A stretch of 64,000 bases of DNA from a beta proteobacterium CB (GTDB lineage: Bacteria > Pseudomonadota > Gammaproteobacteria > Burkholderiales > Burkholderiaceae). The DNA is taken from the NCBI GenBank assembly GCA_000342265.1, contig CP004348.1, forward strand, positions 1,612,001 to 1,676,000, in the 5' to 3' direction. Below are positions 25,535-34,702 of the stretch, piece by piece; the stretch's first letter is position 1, and each line of letters begins with the position of its first letter. The position numbers were made by a program, and so were the translations under genes. Under the pieces are notes generated by a model. The model did not search any database and had not been told where the DNA came from. It saw only the letters and a list, made by a program, of their open reading frames with translations.

Positions 25535-26313
25535 TGCAGTAGCGAGAGCAAGATTACAAAGCCAACACCACAGGCAATCAAAATCGTTTGACGTAAAGAC
25601 TCAGCCCAATGAGGGCGGCGATGCATTTGTGGAATGAGATCACTCACTGCTATGTAGATAAAACTGCTTGCAGCAATCACGAGCAAGTAAGGCATTGCTG
25701 CATGCGCCCTCTCTAAGAAAAAGTAGGCCAATACCCCACCCACTACAGCAGACAAGCCGCAAATGAGGTTGTACATCAATGCACGAGTGCGAGTAAATCC
25801 GGCATTGAGTAATACGATGAAATCCCCAATTTCTTGAGGGATCTCGTGAGCGATGATGGCAATTGCAGTAAAGATGCCCACCTGGTAATCAGCCATAAAT
25901 GCAGCAGCGATCAGAACACCATCGACAAAATTGTGCAGGCCATCACCGACCAAAATCATCCAACCACTACGGCCTGCTACTTCTGCATCATGACCATGAT
26001 GATGATCATGGCCATCGCCTTCGTGATGATGGCTGTGGCGTAGCAAGGCAATTTTCTCGAGCAAGAAAAAACCTAAGAGGCCTGCTAGCAAGGTAGCAAA
26101 TAACAGCTGCGGATTGACACCTGGCATCGTAAATGCCTCGGGCAATGAATGTAGCAAGGCCGTTGCCAGCAAAATACCCACTGACACACTGACCATGCTA
26201 TGAACCATCTTCGACAGCAGGGACAAAGAAAAACTCGCAGCAATAAGAACGCTAACGGTTCCCGCTAGCGCTGTTACCAACAAGATGCTTTGCAGTACTG
26301 ACATAGAGATCAT
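25531..26313 (-). CDS. ZIP-family divalent metal transporter
   Basis: The 260-residue membrane protein has about eight helices, a His-rich cytoplasmic loop (HSHHHEGDGHDHHHGHD, about residues 95-110), and the metal-site helices HNFVDGVLIAAAF and HEIPQEIGDFIVLLN (about residues 128-170). ZIP proteins import zinc or other divalent metals into the cytoplasm. The ATG overlaps the stop of the dienelactone hydrolase gene (ATGA), so they are cotranscribed. A second possible start lies three codons later. Confidence 0.9.
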   Translation of the reverse strand: MISMSVLQSILLVTALAGTVSVLIAASFSLSLLSKMVHSMVSVSVGILLATALLHSLPEAFTMPGVNPQLLFATLLAGLLGFFLLEKIALLRHSHHHEGDGHDHHHGHDAEVAGRSGWMILVGDGLHNFVDGVLIAAAFMADYQVGIFTAIAIIAHEIPQEIGDFIVLLNAGFTRTRALMYNLICGLSAVVGGVLAYFFLERAHAAMPYLLVIAASSFIYIAVSDLIPQMHRRPHWAESLRQTILIACGVGFVILLSLLH

Positions 26314-27206
26314 GCAACCCCGTTTTGCTTAAACCAGGCAATGCATTTTTCCCAGCCATCCTTAGCGGGACCTTCGCGATAAGTAGCGCGATAGTCGGCA
26401 TGGAAGGCATGCGGTGCATCAGGGTAGATTTCAAAACGGCACGCTTTAGCAGCTGGATTTTTTGGGGCTGCCTTTGCAAGTGCTTCACGCATTTGCTCAA
26501 CACTCTCCAAAGAGATGCCAGTATCAGCGCCACCATACAAGCCCAGTACTGGAGCCTTCAGGTCAGCGGCAATATCCACCGGATGACGCGGGTTTCCTTC
26601 GGTTTTCTCACCAATGACACGCCCGTACCAAGCTACACCCGCCTTAACCTGGGGGAGCGTGGCTGATAGCCAAGTAATGCGACCACCCCAGCAAAATCCA
26701 GTAACGCCAACTTTTTTCAAGTTACCGCCATTCTTACCAGCCCACACTAAGGCTGCTTGTAAGTCATTGAGAACTTGGGTATCCGTAGTTGGGGCAACGA
26801 TATTTTTTTGAATCTCAGCAATAGTGCCGTAAGTGTTCGGATCACCAGCACGAGTAAAGAATTCTGGGGCAATAGCCAAGTAACCCAATTTAGCAAAACG
26901 TCTAGTGACGTCAGCAATGTATTCATGCACACCAAAGATTTCGCTAGCGACAATCACAATCGGCAAATTACCTTTGGCTTTTTCTGGGCGAGAAACATAA
27001 GCGGGCATCTGAAAGCTTCCCACTGGGATCATTTGCTCACCCGCTTTAATGCCGGTGAAATCGGTTTCGATCGCTGCAGCCATGACTGGCTCAGAAGCGG
27101 CCACAAAACCAATTCCCAAGCCTGTTGCCGTAATAGCGGAGGCTTTCATAAAACCTCTTCTATCGCTAGAAACCATTTTCGAATTCTGATCTTTTTTAGT
27201 TGTCAT
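26310..27206 (-). CDS. Exported dienelactone hydrolase-family protein (Tat signal)
   Basis: The 298-residue alpha/beta hydrolase has an N-terminal twin-arginine signal (DRRGFMKAS, about residues 15-23, then a hydrophobic stretch) and so should be folded before export. The catalytic cysteine is in VTGFCWGGR (about residue 165) and the histidine in PDAPHAFHAD (about 265). Family members hydrolyse dienelactone in chlorocatechol breakdown, but many have other ester substrates. It lies 16 bp after polA and is coupled to the ZIP transporter gene. Confidence 0.88.
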   Translation of the reverse strand: MTTKKDQNSKMVSSDRRGFMKASAITATGLGIGFVAASEPVMAAAIETDFTGIKAGEQMIPVGSFQMPAYVSRPEKAKGNLPIVIVASEIFGVHEYIADVTRRFAKLGYLAIAPEFFTRAGDPNTYGTIAEIQKNIVAPTTDTQVLNDLQAALVWAGKNGGNLKKVGVTGFCWGGRITWLSATLPQVKAGVAWYGRVIGEKTEGNPRHPVDIAADLKAPVLGLYGGADTGISLESVEQMREALAKAAPKNPAAKACRFEIYPDAPHAFHADYRATYREGPAKDGWEKCIAWFKQNGVA

Positions 27207-27222
27207 CTTTTAGTCTCCTGAT

Positions 27223-30051
27223 TTAGTGTGCTTCTTCCCAATTATCGCCAATCCCAATACCAACCACCAAAGGAACCTTCAGTTCGGCCACCTTACACAT
27301 TAAGTCCGGCAACTTTGCCTGTAAGAGCTCCAATTCATCCAAGGGTACGTCAAACACCAGTTCATCGTGAACCTGGAGCAGCATACGGGTCTTAAGACCC
27401 TCGTTTTCAAGCCAGTTTTCGACTGCCACCATGGCCAGCTTGATGAGATCAGCTGCCGTTCCTTGCATAGGAGCATTAATCGCAGCCCGCTCCGCACCTT
27501 GGCGACGAGGGCCATTCGAACCCTTAATCTCAGGGAGCCATAAACGTCTACCAAAGACTGTCTCGACATAGCCATTCTCTCTAGCCTCTAAGCGCGTGCG
27601 CTCCATGTATTGAGCAACCCCTGGATAGCGATCAAAGTACTTGGCAATATAGTTTTGGGCTGCCGAGCGTTCAATGCCCAAGTTACCTGCCAAACCAAAA
27701 GCACTCATGCCGTAGATCAAGCCAAAGTTAATCACCTTGGCATAGCGACGTTGCTCTGAATTGACGCTCTCCAGTGGCACTCCAAAAATCTCAGAAGCAG
27801 TTGCTTGGTGCACATCCTTACCAACAGCAAATGCTGCCAATAGATTTTCATCTTCAGCAATATGCGCCATGATGCGCAATTCAATCTGGGAATAGTCGGC
27901 AGAAAGTAACTTACAACCTTCAGCCGGAATAAATGCCTCACGAATACGACGCCCCTCTTCGGTGCGCACAGGTATGTTTTGCAAGTTCGGATCGCTTGAA
28001 GCCAAGCGTCCTGTCACTGCAGTTGCTTGAGAAAAACTGGTGTGAACGCGACCCGTCTTAGGGTCTGCCATACGTGGCAGTTTCTCGATATAGGTCGACA
28101 TCAATTTAGCGAGACTACGGTAATCCAGAATACGCGCAGGCAGAGGATAGTCTTCCGCCAACTTCTGCAAAACCTCTTCATCAGTTGATGGTGCGCCCGA
28201 TGGGGTCTTCTTAATCACCGGAAGCTCTAGCTGACCAAACAAAATTTCTGCAATCTGTTTGGGGGACTGAATGTTAAACGGCTGTCCAGCAAGCTGATGA
28301 ATCTCGCCCTCTAAAGCAAGTAGACGTTTACCCACCTCTTGCCCTTGCTGGGATAACAACGCTGAATCAATCCGAATACCGTTGCGCTCCATGATACCCA
28401 ATACACGCATTGCTGGCATCTCAATATTTTTATAGACATAAAGAAGGCCTGGACTTGCCTGAATTTGCGGCCAGAGCGCTTGATGTAAGCGCAAGGTAAT
28501 GTCGGCATCTTCTGCCGCGTAATCGGTGGCGATCTTTAGATCTACTTGATCAAAGCCAATTTGGTGCACGCCTTTGCCACATACCTCTTCGTACTTAATG
28601 GTCTTCATGCCGAGATGTCGCTCAGCTAAGTTATCCATGTTGTGCGGCATATGTGATTCCAACACGTAAGACTCCAGCATGGTGTCAAACGCAATGCCCT
28701 GCAGAGTAATGTCGTAGTTCGCAAAGATGTGGCTGTCGTACTTGAGGTTTTGACCCACCTTCAGATGGGTAGCGCTTTCTAGCCAGGGCTTCATGCGTGC
28801 TAAAACCAATTCGCGACTGAGCTGAGCTTCTCCATTGCGATGCGCCACAGGTATATAGCAAGCCTCTCCAGGAGTGGTACACAGTGAGATGCCCACAAGC
28901 TCTGCCGCTAGGGCATCTAGGCTGGTGGTTTCTGTATCGACAGCCGTGAGTTCTGCGCCTTCAATTTTTTTAATCCAACGATCGAGCGCCACTTCATCAA
29001 CAACGCATTCATAGTGCTTAGTTATCGCACCTTGCAGATCTGTAGTTTCTTGCGATAAGGCAGTGGTTGCTTCTGTAGCGGTAGGGCCAAATTTCTTAGC
29101 TGCAGCTTTTACATTTTCTTCTGAAATATTTTTAATAGGGCTGCCAGCCAAATCAAAATCACCGCCAGTTTCAGGAGTCGCTCCACCCAACTGCTTCTCC
29201 ACATCGCGTAACCAAGTCTTAAATGCGTAACGCTCAAACAGCTCGCGCAAGAGTGGCGCATCTTCTGGTTTTGCATGCAGGTCATCCAAGCCCGGAAGAT
29301 GAGGAGATAAATCACAATCCGTTTTGACAGTAATCAGTTGGCGTGCTTGTGGAAGCCATTGCAAACTATTGCGTAAATTCTCACCAACAACGCCTTTCAC
29401 TTGATCAGCATTTGCCATCAAGTTATCTAGGTCGCCAAACTCAGCCAACCATTTATTAGCTGTTTTAGGCCCAGCCTTAGGAACACCCGGCACGTTGTCG
29501 ACTGCATCGCCAATGATTGAAAGATAATCTACGATGCGCTCGGGAGGTACGCCAAACTTGGCAATCACACCATCGATATCCAGCTTTTCATTGGTCATCG
29601 TATTAATCAAAGTGACGGAAGAATTGACCAACTGAGCCAAATCTTTGTCACCAGTAGAAATAATCGTTTCCCAACCAGCCTGAGTTGCCTGGCAAGCTAA
29701 GGTACCGATCACATCATCTGCCTCAACTCCAGAAACCATCAGTACTGGCCAGCCCAGAGCCTTCACCATGGCATGAATCGGCTCAATTTGTTTGACCAAA
29801 TCTTCTGGCATGGGAGAACGGTGTGCCTTGTACTCAGAGTACATTTCGTCTCGGAAAGTCTTGCCTTTGGCGTCAAAAACACAGGCAATATGGTCGGCCT
29901 TGAGTTCCGAGCGAGCCCGGCGCATCATGTTGACCATCCCATAGATTGCCCCCGTCGGGTCGCCAGCTCCATTTCTGAGGTCTGGCATGGCATGAAAGGC
30001 GCGATAGAGGTAGCTAGAGCCATCTACCAACAAGAGTCTATGTTTAGTCAT
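27223..30051 (-). CDS. polA: DNA polymerase I
   Basis: I start at the ATG at 30051 (MTKHRLLLVDGSSYLYRAF); the frame runs upstream without a good start. The 942-residue protein has all three domains: the 5'-3' exonuclease (with GVEADDVIGTLA), a 3'-5' exonuclease-like domain (VDTETTSLDALAAELVG, with DTET present), and the polymerase with motif A DYSQIELRIMAH and motif C QVHDELVFDVP. It removes RNA primers and fills gaps in replication and repair. Confidence 0.97.
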   Translation of the reverse strand: MTKHRLLLVDGSSYLYRAFHAMPDLRNGAGDPTGAIYGMVNMMRRARSELKADHIACVFDAKGKTFRDEMYSEYKAHRSPMPEDLVKQIEPIHAMVKALGWPVLMVSGVEADDVIGTLACQATQAGWETIISTGDKDLAQLVNSSVTLINTMTNEKLDIDGVIAKFGVPPERIVDYLSIIGDAVDNVPGVPKAGPKTANKWLAEFGDLDNLMANADQVKGVVGENLRNSLQWLPQARQLITVKTDCDLSPHLPGLDDLHAKPEDAPLLRELFERYAFKTWLRDVEKQLGGATPETGGDFDLAGSPIKNISEENVKAAAKKFGPTATEATTALSQETTDLQGAITKHYECVVDEVALDRWIKKIEGAELTAVDTETTSLDALAAELVGISLCTTPGEACYIPVAHRNGEAQLSRELVLARMKPWLESATHLKVGQNLKYDSHIFANYDITLQGIAFDTMLESYVLESHMPHNMDNLAERHLGMKTIKYEEVCGKGVHQIGFDQVDLKIATDYAAEDADITLRLHQALWPQIQASPGLLYVYKNIEMPAMRVLGIMERNGIRIDSALLSQQGQEVGKRLLALEGEIHQLAGQPFNIQSPKQIAEILFGQLELPVIKKTPSGAPSTDEEVLQKLAEDYPLPARILDYRSLAKLMSTYIEKLPRMADPKTGRVHTSFSQATAVTGRLASSDPNLQNIPVRTEEGRRIREAFIPAEGCKLLSADYSQIELRIMAHIAEDENLLAAFAVGKDVHQATASEIFGVPLESVNSEQRRYAKVINFGLIYGMSAFGLAGNLGIERSAAQNYIAKYFDRYPGVAQYMERTRLEARENGYVETVFGRRLWLPEIKGSNGPRRQGAERAAINAPMQGTAADLIKLAMVAVENWLENEGLKTRMLLQVHDELVFDVPLDELELLQAKLPDLMCKVAELKVPLVVGIGIGDNWEEAH

Positions 30052-30110
30052 ACCGCAATCGTACAATCTAGTTGATAACTGCCTACAGATCAGGCTCAAA
30101 AAGGTGAAAA

Positions 30111-30518
30111 ATGATGCACGCTCTAACTAACTTACTCCACTCTTCTGTTAGCCAAACCCTTGTTCTAACAAGCTTTTTAGTGGCTTTTGCCTCTTTTGGT
30201 CTGCATTCAGCGCATGCCCAGAGCAATTCTCAAGCGCTGAGCCCATCCGAGCTACAGCGCATTAATAACCAGCCATTAGCCCCAGCCGTTAGCGCATCTC
30301 AAGTCACCAATGCTCCTGAAGGTCGTAAACCGAGCTTTCAGCATAAAGAGGCAACCGGCACTGAAATTACTGAATATAAAGATACAAATGCGCCCACCCA
30401 GGTGGATGTCAAGACACGCTACACCAGCTATGAAATGGCACCTCCAGCAACAGTAATGCCTGGTGTGCCAAAAGAAACTGATCTCATTAGCGTTCCCAGC
30501 GTCAGCATTCCTTTTTAA
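30111..30518 (+). CDS. Exported protein of unknown function between polA and thrB
   Basis: The 135-residue protein (or 134 from the second ATG) has a signal peptide (about residues 1-35, ending at AHA), a Ser/Gln/Pro-rich stretch, and a short conserved-looking segment EITEYKDTNAPTQVDVKTRYTSYE. A small DUF2782-type protein is often encoded at this position in betaproteobacteria, and the segment resembles it weakly. A periplasmic location is likely; the function is unknown. Confidence 0.65.
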   Translation: MMHALTNLLHSSVSQTLVLTSFLVAFASFGLHSAHAQSNSQALSPSELQRINNQPLAPAVSASQVTNAPEGRKPSFQHKEATGTEITEYKDTNAPTQVDVKTRYTSYEMAPPATVMPGVPKETDLISVPSVSIPF

Positions 30519-30537
30519 TCGCTGATTACGCTTAATT

Positions 30538-31515
30538 ATGGCCGTCTTCACACCTGTTGAACTGAGTGATATCTCAGATTGGATCGCAAAAGATTTTGAT
30601 ATTGGGCGAGCAATCGATATTCGCGGCATTCATGGTGGCATCGAGAACTCGAATTTCTTTCTCGACACCGAAAAAGATGGCAAAAAACAAGAATACGTTC
30701 TCACTATTTTTGAGAGGCTTTCAGCCGCACAGCTTCCTTACTATCTGGAGTTGATGCGTCACCTGGCCGATAGAGGCATTGCAGTGCCTAAACCTCTTGA
30801 AAATAAACAGGGGAAAATTCTACTTACTCTCAAAGGCAAGCCTGCAGCTATTGTGAGTAAGCTCCCAGGTCTTTCAAGACTTACTCCTGAAGCAAAGCAT
30901 TGCGCCTTAGTTGGTGAAAATCTAGCGAAGATGCATTTGGCTGGTAGCGACTTCAAGCACACTCAAGAAAATCTAAGAAGCTTGTCTTGGTGGCAAAAAA
31001 CAGTTCCACAAGTTTTGTCACACCTGAGCGATTCTCAGAAAGAATTACTCACAACTGAGCTGGCTACTCAAGAACAGTTTTTTGCCTCCGCTGTTTTTGC
31101 GTCGCTGCCTGAAGGGGCAAGCCATTGTGACCTGTTTAGAGATAACGTACTGTTTGACCCTCAGGGTGCAAGCGATAGCTCTCAAGACCAGCTTGGCGGC
31201 TTCTTTGACTTTTATTTCGCCGGAACAGATAAGTGGTTGTTTGATTTGGCGGTGACGGCGAATGATTGGTGTCTTGCTGAAAACAAACAAGATTTAGATC
31301 CCACCCTCTTCAAAGCGCTGATGGATGCATATCAGTCTGTTCGACCACTTACTGACGAAGAGCAAGCAAGTTGGCCGCTAATGGTACGCGCTGCGGCTCT
31401 ACGTTTCTGGATTTCTCGCTTGTGGGATTTTTACTTGCCACGTGATGCGCAAATGCTGACCCCACATGACCCCCGTCATTTTGAAAATATTCTCTTAAGC
31501 CGCAAAGCAATATGA
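30538..31515 (+). CDS. thrB: Homoserine kinase (type II, phosphotransferase fold)
   Basis: The 325-residue protein has the aminoglycoside-phosphotransferase-like kinase fold: N-terminal GGIENSNFFLDT, the catalytic loop SHCDLFRDNVLFD (about residues 197-209), and FFDFYFAGTDKWLFDLA. It phosphorylates homoserine in threonine synthesis and is unrelated to GHMP-type ThrB. Its stop codon overlaps the next gene by 4 bp. Confidence 0.93.
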   Translation: MAVFTPVELSDISDWIAKDFDIGRAIDIRGIHGGIENSNFFLDTEKDGKKQEYVLTIFERLSAAQLPYYLELMRHLADRGIAVPKPLENKQGKILLTLKGKPAAIVSKLPGLSRLTPEAKHCALVGENLAKMHLAGSDFKHTQENLRSLSWWQKTVPQVLSHLSDSQKELLTTELATQEQFFASAVFASLPEGASHCDLFRDNVLFDPQGASDSSQDQLGGFFDFYFAGTDKWLFDLAVTANDWCLAENKQDLDPTLFKALMDAYQSVRPLTDEEQASWPLMVRAAALRFWISRLWDFYLPRDAQMLTPHDPRHFENILLSRKAI

Positions 31516-32294
31516 AACTTAACTCCGTTGCCCCAAAAGAGGGCTACACCTGGATTCGTCAAGGCATTTGGCTGTTTAAACAAAATCCCTTAGGGTTTTT
31601 GATGCTAGTGTTCATGTATGTGTTTGTGGCGCAGCTAGCAGTGCTCGTACCCGTGATTGGTATTTTTGCTGTTTTATTACTTACGCCCACTTTGTCGGTT
31701 GGCTTCATGACTGCCTGTCGCCAAGCAATTCAGAAAGAGCGCATTCGCCCATCAGTCTATTTGGCCGCACTTCAGTCAACGCCTGTCGTCCGTAAACGTA
31801 TTCTGCAACTAGGCTTAGTCTATGCAGCACTCATTCTGGCCCTGAGTTTTATCTTAAGCTTACTAGTGGATTTTGAATTACTCATCCCACTCATGACGAA
31901 CGATAAACCCATCACTGCTGAAGCTATTCGCCAGATCTATCTCATTCTCTTTTTTGGTGGCTTGCTGTATGTCCCAGTTGCGATGTTGATGTGGTTCTCA
32001 CCAGTACTCGTTGCTTGGGCGGATATGCCAGTTCCTCAGGCGCTCTTTTCTAGCGCTATTGCCTGCTGGGCAAATCGTGGGGCGTTCTTTTTATATATCG
32101 CTATTTGGGGTGCGATATTAATCGCCATTCCCTTAACGATTGGCTCCATCTTTGATGCGCTAGATTTAGGTCAAGCTGCATCATTCATCATTGCCCCTAT
32201 CTCCATGGCGGGACTCACTGTGATGCATTGCTCTTTCTTTGCAACTTGGAAGGCATGCTTTGCTGAAAAAGAATCGGCAAGCTTGATTGCTTAG
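31512..32294 (+). CDS. Multi-pass membrane protein, BPSS1780 family
   Basis: The 260-residue protein begins GYTWIRQGIWLFKQNPLGF and then has about six membrane helices in pairs, including long hydrophobic segments near residues 30-60, 100-120, 145-170, 190-220 and 225-245. It matches what I recall of the BPSS1780-type membrane proteins of Burkholderiales, whose function is not known. It is coupled to thrB (ATGA overlap) and converges on uvrD with a 4-bp overlap. Confidence 0.75.
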   Translation: MKLNSVAPKEGYTWIRQGIWLFKQNPLGFLMLVFMYVFVAQLAVLVPVIGIFAVLLLTPTLSVGFMTACRQAIQKERIRPSVYLAALQSTPVVRKRILQLGLVYAALILALSFILSLLVDFELLIPLMTNDKPITAEAIRQIYLILFFGGLLYVPVAMLMWFSPVLVAWADMPVPQALFSSAIACWANRGAFFLYIAIWGAILIAIPLTIGSIFDALDLGQAASFIIAPISMAGLTVMHCSFFATWKACFAEKESASLIA

Positions 32295-34678
32295 TCTATC
32301 GCAGCAAGCTTGGCAATACTGAGCTGTAACCATTTCACGCCATGGCGCTTGAAGTTCACCTGAGCCCGCGCATCAGCATCATTACCCTCTAAGCCTGTAA
32401 CTCTTCCTTCACCAAACTTGGTGTGGAAAACATTTTGTCCAATCGTAAATGGGTAGTTGCCGCGTGGTGGGGAAGCCATTCTAGTAATAGAGGTAGAGGC
32501 AGAGCCTACGCGCCCAATTTGTCTAGCAGGTCGCTCACGCTCATTTCCGCTATCAAAGAAATCATTTGATCCAAACTCCCGCTGACGCGTGTAGCCATCT
32601 TGCCAAGTTGATCCTGCACGACCGCCATTTCCACCAGTAGTACCACCCCAGCGGGCATCCTTCACTTTTGGGGTGAGCCACTTTAGTGAATCTGATGGCA
32701 ACTCTTCCAAGAAACGGGAGGGCATGTTATAGCGTACTTGGCCATGCAACATTCTTGACTGCGTATGAGAAAGGTAGAGGCGCTCTTTTGCACGAGTAAT
32801 CGCAACATACATTAAGCGACGCTCTTCTTCTAAACCATTCTGCTCATTGATGCTGTTCTCATGTGGAAAGAGGCCTTCCTCTAAGCCCGTAATAAATACG
32901 GAGGTGAACTCCAAACCTTTGGCAGAGTGCACTGTCATCAATTGAACAGCATCTTGTCCCGCCTGAGCTTGGTTATCACCAGCCTCAAGAGAGGCGTGCG
33001 AGAGGAATGCTGCCAGTGGGGAAATCTCTACTGCGCCAGGCGCATTTTCACCTGGTAGCGTGGCGGCAGTGGCATCTTGGCCATAACCCTCTTCCGCAAT
33101 AAATGCAGTTGCGGCGTTAATTAATTCTTGTAAGTTTTCTACGCGGTCTTGGCCTTCGCGCTCCGAGAGGTAATGTTGAATCAAACCGCTATGCTGAATC
33201 ACAAACTCCACCGTTTCGGGCAAGGTGTTGTGACGAGTGGCCTCACGCATGTGATCCACTAGACGCACAAAGCCGCCTAAAGCTGCGCCTGCTTTACCAT
33301 CTAATGTCGATGCCGCTAGGTACAAAGAGCTGTTTTGTGCACGAGCTGCATCTTGCACCGCTTCAATCGATCTCGCCCCGATACCGCGTGTTGGGAAATT
33401 CACTACACGGGAGAAAGAGGTATCGTCATTTGGATTTTCTAGAAGGCGTAAATACGCTAAGGCATGTTTAATCTCAGCGCGCTCGAAGAAGCGCAGTCCA
33501 CCGTACACGCGATACGGGATCGCTGCAGAGAACAAGGCATGCTCGATGATGCGTGACTGAGCATTGCTTCTATAGAGCAAGGCAATTTCAGTACGCTTGA
33601 TACCGCTGTTCACCAGTGCTTTGATTTCATCTACGAGCCAAGCTGCTTCAGCGTGATCGCTCGGTGCATCATAGATGCGGACTGGTTCACCATGGCCTGC
33701 ATCGGTACGGAGGTTTTTGCCCAGACGATCCGTATTATTGGAAATAAGATAGTTCGCGGTATCTAAGATGTGGCCATGTGAGCGATAGTTCTGCTCCAAC
33801 TTCACCATCATAGGATGGTATTGCTTTTCATAAAGACGCATGTTCTCTACATCGGCGCCACGGAAAGCGTAAATACTTTGATCATCATCGCCCACTGCGA
33901 AGACTGCGCTACTTCCCATACCGCTGACATTGACACGACTAGCATCATGGCCTGAGAGTAATTTGAGCCAAGCGTATTGCAAGGCATTGGTATCCTGAAA
34001 CTCATCAATCAAGATATGGCGGAAGCGCTCTTGGTAGTGTGTCCGAATCGCCTCGTTATGTTTGAGCAATTCATAGCTACGTAATAAGAGCTCGGCAAAG
34101 TCGACCACACCTTCACGCTGACACTGCTCGTCATAAGCCTCGTATAACTGGGCCATCTTGGCCTGGAAATCATCCCCTACGGATAATTCTTTGGCGCGCT
34201 GACCACGCTCTTTGGCATGTGCAATGAAGTATTGCAACTGCTTAGGGGGATATTTCTCATCGTCAACCTTTAAACCCTTCAAAAGGCGCTTAATGGCAGA
34301 AAGCTGATCTTGGGTGTCCAAAATCTGGAAAGTGGACGGCAAACCCGCTTCTTTGTGGTGCGCACGGAGCAAACGGTTACAAAGACCATGGAACGTGCCA
34401 ATCCACATGCCGCGGGTATTGATAGGCAACATGGCGCTTAGGCGCAACATCATCTCTTTGGCAGCCTTATTCGTGAAGGTCACCGCAAGGACACCAATGG
34501 GCGAAACCTGCCCTGTTTGGATCAACCAAGCTATGCGGGTCGTGAGGACGCGGGTCTTTCCGCTACCTGCACCAGCCAAAATCAGTGCTGACTGGGCTTG
34601 GCCATTTGAATTGACAGGCGGGAGGGTCACTGCCTCGCGTTGTTCTGGATTAAGGTTTGCGAGCAAGTCTGAGTACAT
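32291..34678 (-). CDS. uvrD: DNA helicase II, UvrD/PcrA family
   Basis: The 795-residue SF1 helicase starts [17 protein letters not shown] and shows Walker [14 protein letters not shown] (about residue 36), DEFQDTN (motif II), [14 protein letters not shown] (motif III), and [14 protein letters not shown] (motif V). A Gly/Arg-rich linker precedes a C-terminal Tudor-like segment ([16 protein letters not shown]). It unwinds DNA 3'-5' in excision and mismatch repair. Its start is only 24 bp from divergent valS. Confidence 0.96.
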   Translation of the reverse strand: MYSDLLANLNPEQREAVTLPPVNSNGQAQSALILAGAGSGKTRVLTTRIAWLIQTGQVSPIGVLAVTFTNKAAKEMMLRLSAMLPINTRGMWIGTFHGLCNRLLRAHHKEAGLPSTFQILDTQDQLSAIKRLLKGLKVDDEKYPPKQLQYFIAHAKERGQRAKELSVGDDFQAKMAQLYEAYDEQCQREGVVDFAELLLRSYELLKHNEAIRTHYQERFRHILIDEFQDTNALQYAWLKLLSGHDASRVNVSGMGSSAVFAVGDDDQSIYAFRGADVENMRLYEKQYHPMMVKLEQNYRSHGHILDTANYLISNNTDRLGKNLRTDAGHGEPVRIYDAPSDHAEAAWLVDEIKALVNSGIKRTEIALLYRSNAQSRIIEHALFSAAIPYRVYGGLRFFERAEIKHALAYLRLLENPNDDTSFSRVVNFPTRGIGARSIEAVQDAARAQNSSLYLAASTLDGKAGAALGGFVRLVDHMREATRHNTLPETVEFVIQHSGLIQHYLSEREGQDRVENLQELINAATAFIAEEGYGQDATAATLPGENAPGAVEISPLAAFLSHASLEAGDNQAQAGQDAVQLMTVHSAKGLEFTSVFITGLEEGLFPHENSINEQNGLEEERRLMYVAITRAKERLYLSHTQSRMLHGQVRYNMPSRFLEELPSDSLKWLTPKVKDARWGGTTGGNGGRAGSTWQDGYTRQREFGSNDFFDSGNERERPARQIGRVGSASTSITRMASPPRGNYPFTIGQNVFHTKFGEGRVTGLEGNDADARAQVNFKRHGVKWLQLSIAKLAAID

Positions 34679-34684
34679 CGCCCC

Positions 34685-34694
34685 AATTATAATT
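34685..34694. promoter_or_regulatory. Symmetric -10 element shared by uvrD and valS
   Basis: AATTATAATT is palindromic, so it gives TATAAT on both strands (34688-34693 for valS, 34691-34686 for uvrD). Transcription starts about 7 nt away on each side would fall within 3 nt of the two start codons. Neither gene has a clear Shine-Dalgarno. Confidence 0.5.
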
Positions 34695-34702
34695 TGCCTC
34701 TT

